Source: Verrucomicrobiales bacterium (GTDB lineage Bacteria > Verrucomicrobiota > Verrucomicrobiia > Verrucomicrobiales > DEV007). Taken from it: 5,922 nucleotides of DNA. The DNA lies in the NCBI GenBank assembly GCA_007123695.1, contig SLGN01000233.1, forward strand, positions 1 to 5,922. Reading direction: 5' to 3'. Every line of letters starts with the position of its first letter. Position 1 is the stretch's first letter. Of this stretch, positions 1 through 5,922 are shown piece after piece. A program made the translations under genes and the position numbers. The notes under the pieces are model-generated. The model saw nothing but the letters and a program-made list of their open reading frames with translations. It was not told the DNA's origin and searched no databases.

Positions 1-92
1 CCGAAAGCCACCCGCTGCGTGGTCTCTGGGGGGCGCTGGCGGTCCGTTGCGCGGCCCTGCGGGAGTGCGACTCCACCTGAAACGGGATCCCA

Positions 93-118
93 GCCCTCCG
101 CGCACAGCCGCGGAGGGC
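93..118. repeat. Perfect 10-bp inverted repeat (hairpin)
   Basis: The arm GCCCTCCGCG at 93-102 is the exact reverse complement of CGCGGAGGGC at 109-118, with the 6-base loop CACAGC. Neither side is followed by a T run, so it is not a standard intrinsic terminator. It is the most stable stem in the left intergenic region. A role as a REP-like palindrome, RNA stem or T-less terminator is inference only. Confidence 0.75.
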
Positions 119-164
119 AGCTCGAGCGTGTACCGAAGCTTCGGATTTCGCCACGATCGCCGCG

Positions 165-191
165 AAAAACCGCCCTCCGCGGCGGTCGCGG
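165..191 (-). terminator. Candidate intrinsic terminator on the minus strand
   Basis: Read on the minus strand, ACCGCC (186-181) pairs with GGCGGT (174-169) around a 6-base loop. It is followed directly by four more T residues (168-165), giving a run of five T. An outer pairing of CCGCGA (191-186) with TCGCGG (165-160) can extend the stem, with the T run bulged out. It sits about 126 bases beyond the stop of the minus-strand gene at 312-902, so it could end that transcript. The core stem is only 6 bp, so confidence is moderate. Confidence 0.4.
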
Positions 192-261
192 TCCTCCGGC
201 CGCCGATCACGCTCCTTCCGCTTGCCAGTTCCGGGCTTCGTGAATTATTCAGGTTACGGCG

Positions 262-287
262 GGGCGTGTCCCAAAATTGGCACGCCC
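262..287. repeat. Inverted repeat just past the minus-strand gene
   Basis: GGGCGTG (262-268) is the exact reverse complement of CACGCCC (281-287). Inside it, CCAA (271-274) can pair with TTGG (277-280) at the cost of a 2-base bulge (TC, 269-270). The element begins 24 bases past the stop codon of the 312-902 gene. This fits a 3'-end stabilising hairpin or a terminator without a T run. There is no T run on either side. Confidence 0.45.
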
Positions 288-311
288 ACGTGAGTTCTTG
301 CAGACTTCTGC

Positions 312-902
312 CTACCTCAATCGACCTCTCACCAACCAGCGTGCGAGGATCACTTGGGTCTCAATACGATCAAATTCTACAATGCGGTCGAGGTACGACG
401 CGGAAACGATCTTGCCCCTCCGGTTGTTGCGAACGATTCGGATGATCCGAACACCGACCCTCGTTGTCGCCTTCGCGGGAACCCCTGGAGGATTCCCCGT
501 CCGCGGGTTCTCGGCGACGCCGAAGTAGTTTCCGCGAATCGTAGCACGGCGGCGATTTGCAACGATGCGGTTCACGATGCGGTATTCCCCCTCTCCTTGG
601 GGATCCGCAACCACCTCACGGGGAGGAACCGGTATCGTGATTCGCTTCAGCCGACTGATGCGGTCCCGCTCGAAGGGAGTCGAACCCGTAGTGCGGTAAT
701 GCTGGAAGCCCCGAATCACTCCGGCGTATTCCTTGTTGTACCCGAACTGTCGGAGAATCCGTCGACTGTTGCCTTGGGCGTTGGCGAATTCAGCGGACGA
801 GAGAGCCAAAAGCAGAGCTGTAGCCAAAACCTTGGCGACAAAGGCGCCGCCTCCCCGGGAAATCTTTTCTGTTCTCGTGATTTGGGCTTCGCTGAATTTC
901 AT
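312..902 (-). CDS. Secreted, arginine-rich hypothetical protein
   Basis: I do not recognise this 196-residue protein. It starts with ATG at 902-900 and ends with TAG at 314-312. An n-region of about 24 residues with several Lys and Arg is followed by a hydrophobic stretch (about 25-37) and the signal-peptidase-like site A40-N41-A42 before Q43. This suggests Sec export, to the periplasm or beyond. The mature part is strongly basic, with many Arg and few acidic residues. It has repeated short Ile/Val/Arg runs such as NRIVANRRR (111-119) and VRIIRIVRNNRRG (151-163), which look like beta strands. There is no Cys in the mature part, no membrane segment and no catalytic motif that I can identify. 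GC is visibly lower than in the neighbouring cytochrome gene. No Shine-Dalgarno sequence precedes the start, but a 17-bp-spaced promoter lies upstream and hairpins lie downstream. These support a real single-gene unit over the plus-strand frames that overlap it. A nucleic-acid, polysaccharide or surface-binding role would be speculation. Confidence 0.72.
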   Translation of the reverse strand: MKFSEAQITRTEKISRGGGAFVAKVLATALLLALSSAEFANAQGNSRRILRQFGYNKEYAGVIRGFQHYRTTGSTPFERDRISRLKRITIPVPPREVVADPQGEGEYRIVNRIVANRRRATIRGNYFGVAENPRTGNPPGVPAKATTRVGVRIIRIVRNNRRGKIVSASYLDRIVEFDRIETQVILARWLVRGRLR

Positions 903-935
903 TGGATCGCGTGGTTTGAAATGAGGAGAGTTTCC

Positions 936-964
936 GGTATAGCGGAATTCCTAGGGTCCAGCAA
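936..964 (-). promoter_or_regulatory. Sigma70-like promoter for the secreted basic protein gene
   Basis: On the minus strand, TTGCTG (964-959) and TATACC (941-936) are separated by exactly 17 bases. They match the TTGACA/TATAAT consensus at 3 of 6 and 4 of 6 positions. Transcription would begin near 929, leaving a leader of roughly 27 bases before the ATG at 902. Position and spacing make this the best promoter candidate in the divergent region, but the match to consensus is only partial. Confidence 0.45.
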
Positions 965-1157
965 GCAATTTATCCCACCAATTTTCACTAAAGTCTCCTT
1001 GGCTGGAAGTAAGTTGCCGGAATCTGAGTGGATTCCCCCCGGCGTAATCGCCCCTCTCTCTGTCTTGCAGCGCGGCACGCCATCCCGCCAGAGCGGTCGG
1101 ATCAGCCTGCGAGTATTCTCCGATAGCAAGATGGATGCCCTCCCGCCATTCGACCAA
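951..1157 (-). pseudogene. Short protein-like minus-strand frame, possible gene remnant
   Basis: This frame ends at TAG (953-951) and is open upstream into the antisense of the oxidoreductase gene. Its last 68 codons read like a real soluble protein. Trp is present at four positions, there are mixed helix-like segments (for example GIHLAIGEYSQ and ALAGWRAALQD), and the end is SENWWDKLLAGP. I do not recognise a family. A TTG at 1157-1155, with GGAG 5 bases upstream of it, could start a 68-residue product; no ATG is suitably placed. It lies in the divergent promoter region and overlaps the promoter proposed for the 312-902 gene. It is therefore more likely the 3' remnant of a displaced gene than a working gene. 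It could also be a chance reading frame opposite a GC-rich gene. Confidence 0.25.
1019..1036. repeat. Inverted repeat in the divergent intergenic region
   Basis: GGAATC (1019-1024) and GATTCC (1031-1036) are exact reverse complements separated by TGAGTG. The 6+6+6 layout is what a dimeric regulator's operator can look like. It sits between the promoter of the leftward gene and the start of the rightward oxidoreductase gene. It may also arise by chance, and no regulator is encoded in the window. Confidence 0.3.
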
Positions 1158-1169
1158 CTCAACTCCGAA

Positions 1170-2576
1170 ATGAAGCCTCCCACCACCCACCAAGCCGATT
1201 CCCGGCGCAATTTTCTCCGGAAAGCCGTCGCCGCAGCGGCAACGGTTCAAATCGTCCCGCGCCACGTCATCGGGGGACCCGGCTTCGTCGCGCCGAGCGA
1301 GACCGTCTACATCGCCCTCGTGGGAGCCGGCGGGATGGGCATCGCCAACGCTCGGAAGCTCTTCGCGCACGGCGACGCCCGCATCGTCGCGGTGGCCGAT
1401 CCAGCAGAATCCCACCTCAAGGAAGGGAACCGCGAGCGGCAGGGACGGCAACCGGCGATCCAGCAGATCGAGGCGCACTATTCGCAGACCATTCCGGATT
1501 TCCGCTGCGCCGAATACGAGGATTTCCGGGTGCTTCTCGAAAAGGAGAAAGGGATCGACGCCGTCCTCTGCGCGACGCCCGACCACCTTCATGCGTGGGC
1601 ATCGGTTCTGGCGATGAGGGCGGGCAAGCATCTCTACTGCGAAAAGCCCCTCGCCCACAATCTCCGCGAAACCCGCCTCGTCGCCGAAGTCGCCGGCGAA
1701 ACAGGCGTCGCGACCCAGATGGGGAATCAGGGCACGGCGGAGGACGGCATCCGCGAAACGATCGAGTGCCTCCGCAGCGGAGCGGTAGGAACGGTGCGGG
1801 AAATCCATTGCTGGGTCGGCGCAGGCCGCTACGGGGCGGACCTGCTCGGTCGCCCCGGTCCGCCCCAGGAAGTGCCGGAGGGCCTGAACTGGGATCTTTG
1901 GCTCGGCCCCCGGGAATGGCGCGACTTCCACCCAGCCTACCATCCTTTCAGTTGGCGGGATTTCTGGCCTTTCGGCAACGGAGCCCTCGGCGACTTCGGA
2001 TGCCACGAGCTCAACGCCCCCACCTGGGCCTACGACCTGCCCCTGCCGACGCGGGTCACTGCCCATGCCGCCGGGCTGACGAACGACGAAATCGTCCCTC
2101 CCGGCGCCATCGCACACTACGAATTCCCCGGCGAGGGGGAGCGTCCCGCGATGCGGTTGACATGGTATGACGGAGGGCTCAAACCGGCGGTGCCCGAGGC
2201 CCTCGGCGACCTCGAGTTGCCCCGCCGTGGCGCCCTCTACATCGGCGACCGCGGCGTGGTGTTGACCCACGGCTCCGGTACCGGCCCGAGGATATTTCCG
2301 GACGAACTCGCCTCCTCGGCGCCGCTTCCGAAACCGAGCTTGCCGCGCTCCGACGGTCACCAACGCGAGTGGCTGGATGCCTGCAAGGGAGGTCCCAAGG
2401 CGGGGAGTCATTTCGATCGCGCCGCGCACCTCACCGAAATCGTCCAACTCGGGATCCTCGCACTGCGCACCGGCAAATCGATCGAGTGGAACGCCACAAA
2501 GCTGGAAGCGAGCGGTCTCCCGGAGGCAGAACCCCTTATCCACGGAAGCTACCGCAACGGCTGGGAGCTGATCTAG
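1170..2576 (+). CDS. Tat-exported Gfo/Idh/MocA family oxidoreductase
   Basis: This 468-residue protein is a predicted NAD(P)-dependent dehydrogenase of the Gfo/Idh/MocA family, which oxidises or reduces sugars, inositols and related polyols; the substrate here is unknown. The N-terminus carries a twin-arginine signal, S11-R12-R13-N14-F15-L16, followed by an Ala-rich hydrophobic segment to about residue 29. Export across the inner membrane in folded form with cofactor is therefore expected. The Rossmann fold begins at about residue 46 with G52-A-G-G-M-G57. The family EKP motif is E158-K159-P160. In the C-terminal half, G274-D275-F-G-C-H279 supplies the Asp-x-x-x-His pair, so the Lys/Asp/His catalytic set of inositol dehydrogenase-type enzymes (K159, D275, H279) is intact. 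The segment around LNWDLWLGP (239-247) is typical of the PVC type. The GH109 glycosidase signature GNLYPTHG is absent. I chose ATG 1170 because it places the Arg pair after a short n-region. ATG 1131 would add 13 residues and is the alternative. The frame stays open far upstream, but that part is antisense to another gene. No Shine-Dalgarno sequence is seen at either start. Confidence 0.93.
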   Translation: MKPPTTHQADSRRNFLRKAVAAAATVQIVPRHVIGGPGFVAPSETVYIALVGAGGMGIANARKLFAHGDARIVAVADPAESHLKEGNRERQGRQPAIQQIEAHYSQTIPDFRCAEYEDFRVLLEKEKGIDAVLCATPDHLHAWASVLAMRAGKHLYCEKPLAHNLRETRLVAEVAGETGVATQMGNQGTAEDGIRETIECLRSGAVGTVREIHCWVGAGRYGADLLGRPGPPQEVPEGLNWDLWLGPREWRDFHPAYHPFSWRDFWPFGNGALGDFGCHELNAPTWAYDLPLPTRVTAHAAGLTNDEIVPPGAIAHYEFPGEGERPAMRLTWYDGGLKPAVPEALGDLELPRRGALYIGDRGVVLTHGSGTGPRIFPDELASSAPLPKPSLPRSDGHQREWLDACKGGPKAGSHFDRAAHLTEIVQLGILALRTGKSIEWNATKLEASGLPEAEPLIHGSYRNGWELI

Positions 2577-2625
2577 CCGGACATTCAGCAGTTTCGTCGG
2601 AAAGACAATCAAATCCAATTGATCG

Positions 2626-2655
2626 GCAAATTACTCGGCAGCAAATTACTCGGCA
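2626..2655. repeat. Perfect tandem duplication of a 15-bp unit
   Basis: The unit GCAAATTACTCGGCA occurs twice head to tail, at 2626-2640 and 2641-2655, with no mismatch. The unit length is a multiple of three. In the frame that continues the oxidoreductase, the duplication reads KLLGS then KLLGR. The identity of the copies suggests recent slippage or a variable-number site. It may also be a pair of protein-binding sites, but there is no further support for that. Confidence 0.85.
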
Positions 2656-2858
2656 GGACATTTATTGATGATCGAGATGTCTCGCTGCCTGACGCTGAAG
2701 TCGGATGTCTGGATTCGGAATCGGGAACTATCACGGTAATTTTTCGTGCAAATAAGCAGGCTAATAATATTTGTAATTTATTTTTGGGCGCGAAGTGATG
2801 GGGGATCAAATTTCTGGTTCGGCGTTGACTGCTATCACGCCGCCGCCGCATCAGGTTG

Positions 2859-2877
2859 CCGTGCGGGGCACGGTTTT
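2859..2877. terminator. Hairpin with T4, candidate terminator between convergent genes
   Basis: CCGTGC (2859-2864) pairs exactly with GCACGG (2868-2873) around the loop GGG, and the plus strand continues with TTTT (2874-2877). The T run fits termination of plus-strand transcripts from the oxidoreductase gene, although that stop is about 280 bases upstream. The stem is also only 13 bases past the stop of the minus-strand cytochrome-domain gene. On that strand no T run follows. It may serve one or both converging transcripts. Confidence 0.45.
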
Positions 2878-2886
2878 GGATCGGGC

Positions 2887-5421
<2,535 letters not shown>

Positions 5422-5465
5422 CGGCGTGGGGGCGTAGGTGGAGAGGCTGCAGCAACGGAGCCGTG

Positions 5466-5494
5466 AAGATAGTCGATTTTCTCCGACTCTCCAA
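5466..5494 (-). promoter_or_regulatory. Sigma70-like promoter with inverted repeat in the spacer
   Basis: On the minus strand, TTGGAG (5494-5489) and TATCTT (5471-5466) are 17 bases apart, matching the consensus at 3 of 6 and 4 of 6 positions. The expected start is near 5459, about 38 bases before the ATG of the cytochrome-domain gene. The spacer is nearly filled by an inverted repeat: AGTCG (5471-5475) and CGACT (5484-5488) with an 8-base centre. The pairing extends outwards to GA/TC after one mismatch on each side. A repressor could bind there, or the repeat could be a weak terminator stem for the preceding gene. Confidence 0.4.
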
Positions 5495-5511
5495 GAGCCG
5501 CGTCCGCGCCG

Positions 5512-5922
5512 TCACCTCTCCATGGACTCGAGGGAGCTGAGGAAGGCGGCGGCTTTGTCCGCGATGTCGGGCCTTTCGCGGATGTCGGTGGGCAGCTGTC
5601 CGATCAGGGCGAGGGCCTGCTCGAGGTAGAAGACGGCGAGGGCACGCGAGGTCTCCACGGCGGGGTCGAGGCATTCGGAGGCGGCGGCGTAGGCGAAGGC
5701 GAGCGCCGCTTTGGCGTCTGTGTCGTCGGGCCGGAGGCGGACGTTCTGCTCGCGCAGCTTGATCTCCTCGCGGAAAAGGACGAGGGCGGCCTCGGGCTGC
5801 CGTTGGGAAAGCTGGATACGGCCGAGCGCGGCGAGGGCGGCGAGCCGGGCGGCGGCGGCCTCTTCGGAGATGGGCGGGGGTGACGCCTGCAGCGAGCGCG
5901 CCAGTTCGAGGAGCTGTGCGTA
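5512..5922 (-). CDS. C-terminal part of a TPR-like protein (start outside window)
   Basis: Reading the minus strand from the window edge gives 136 open codons, ending ...SSLESMER and TGA (5514-5512). The protein is Ala-, Leu- and Glu-rich and helical. The segment AALGRIQLSQRQPEAALVLF (window residues 29-48) has the small-large residue pattern of a tetratricopeptide repeat. It is followed by a long helix, the turn RLRPDDTDAK, a further AALAFAYAAASE helix and a last helix pair. TPR domains mediate protein-protein contacts. In PVC bacteria such C-termini often belong to large serine/threonine kinases or signalling proteins, but nothing in this piece shows a kinase, so the full identity is open. 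It has the same orientation as the cytochrome-domain gene and ends 90 bases before its start, so some read-through transcription is possible. The coding evidence is the uninterrupted frame plus the helical repeat pattern. Confidence 0.75.
   Translation of the reverse strand, partial: YAQLLELARSLQASPPPISEEAAAARLAALAALGRIQLSQRQPEAALVLFREEIKLREQNVRLRPDDTDAKAALAFAYAAASECLDPAVETSRALAVFYLEQALALIGQLPTDIRERPDIADKAAAFLSSLESMER

Larger units (their letters stand above)
1..311. other. GC-rich intergenic region, no supported gene
   Basis: No reading frame here looks like a real protein. The open frames are short, rich in Pro, Arg, Ser and Gly, and show no motif. What the stretch does hold is a cluster of inverted repeats: a 5-bp stem at 62-74, the palindrome GGGATCCC at 84-91, a perfect 10-bp stem at 93-118, the 12-bp palindrome CCGAAGCTTCGG at 133-144, a compound hairpin at 160-191 and a 7-bp stem at 262-287. 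Related GC-rich words recur in two of the stems (CCCTCCGCG and CCCTCCGCGG). It lies downstream of the minus-strand gene ending at 312, so it probably contains that gene's transcript end. It could also be an interspersed repeat of the REP or MITE kind, or a structured RNA; nothing in the window decides between these. Confidence 0.6.
2577..2886. other. Convergent intergenic spacer, lower GC
   Basis: This spacer separates the stops of the rightward oxidoreductase and the leftward cytochrome-domain gene. GC is clearly lower than in the flanking genes, with a strongly AT-rich patch at about 2739-2785. It contains a perfect 15-bp tandem duplication (2626-2655), a near-palindrome GATTCGGAATC (2712-2722) and a hairpin with T4 (2859-2877). 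No complete gene with a credible start is visible. The oxidoreductase frame stays open after its stop until TGA at 2796-2798. Confidence 0.6.

Noticed and set aside
278..301. Possible sigma54 promoter starting at TTGGCACG
   Set aside because: The -24-like TGGCACG is there, but no GC/TTGC -12 element occurs at the required spacing.
47..445. Plus-strand frame of 132 codons at the left end
   Set aside because: Its composition is unlike protein, it overlaps the better-supported minus-strand gene, and it crosses the hairpin cluster.
354..1169. Plus-strand extension of the oxidoreductase frame by 272 codons
   Set aside because: It runs antisense to the 312-902 gene and through the intergenic region, shows no domain, and would place the Tat signal in the middle of the protein.
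951..2618. 555-codon minus-strand frame opposite the oxidoreductase
   Set aside because: Apart from its last 68 codons it is a mirror of a well-supported gene in GC-rich DNA and has no recognisable domain.
2825..2853. TTGACT as a plus-strand -35 element in the convergent spacer
   Set aside because: No -10-like hexamer lies 16-18 bases downstream, and no plus-strand gene follows.

Overview
The window looks like a chromosomal segment from a high-GC member of the Planctomycetota/Verrucomicrobiota (PVC) group, with Verrucomicrobiota somewhat favoured. The strongest evidence is a protein with the planctomycete-type cytochrome c layout (PSCyt1, PSCyt2/DUF1549, then PSD1/DUF1553), which is greatly expanded in that group. 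A second sign is a Gfo/Idh/MocA oxidoreductase carrying a twin-arginine signal, a type common in the same lineages. None of the gene starts has a convincing Shine-Dalgarno sequence. No taxonomic marker gene is present, so the assignment is an inference.

Layout from left to right. Bases 1-311 hold no gene I can support. They are GC-rich and unusually dense in inverted repeats, including one perfect 10-bp hairpin and, on the minus strand, one hairpin followed by a T run. Bases 312-902 (minus) encode a small, very arginine-rich protein with a signal peptide and no recognised family. A sigma70-like promoter with 17-bp spacing lies just upstream of it. Bases 903-1169 form a divergent intergenic region that also holds a short, protein-like minus-strand reading frame, possibly a gene remnant. 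Bases 1170-2576 (plus) encode the Gfo/Idh/MocA oxidoreductase, complete and with an intact catalytic Lys/Asp/His set. Bases 2577-2886 are a lower-GC convergent spacer with a perfect 15-bp tandem duplication, an AT-rich patch, a hairpin with T4, and an open in-frame continuation of the oxidoreductase frame past its stop. Bases 2887-5421 (minus) encode the complete 844-residue PSCyt1-PSCyt2-PSD1 protein. Bases 5512-5922 (minus) are the C-terminal 136 codons of a TPR-like protein whose start lies outside the window.

Functional reading. The oxidoreductase and the cytochrome-domain protein both carry export signals (Tat and Sec respectively). Both belong to families that PVC bacteria keep in many copies and that are often associated with breakdown of complex carbohydrates. 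In this window they converge and share no transcript, so a joint pathway is possible but not shown. The DUF1501 partner that usually follows a PSD1 gene is absent from the downstream side. I see no RNA gene, CRISPR array, complete mobile element or multi-gene novel system here. The points most worth a second look are the structured repeat-like left end, the unassigned secreted basic protein, and the two relic-like reading frames flanking the oxidoreductase.
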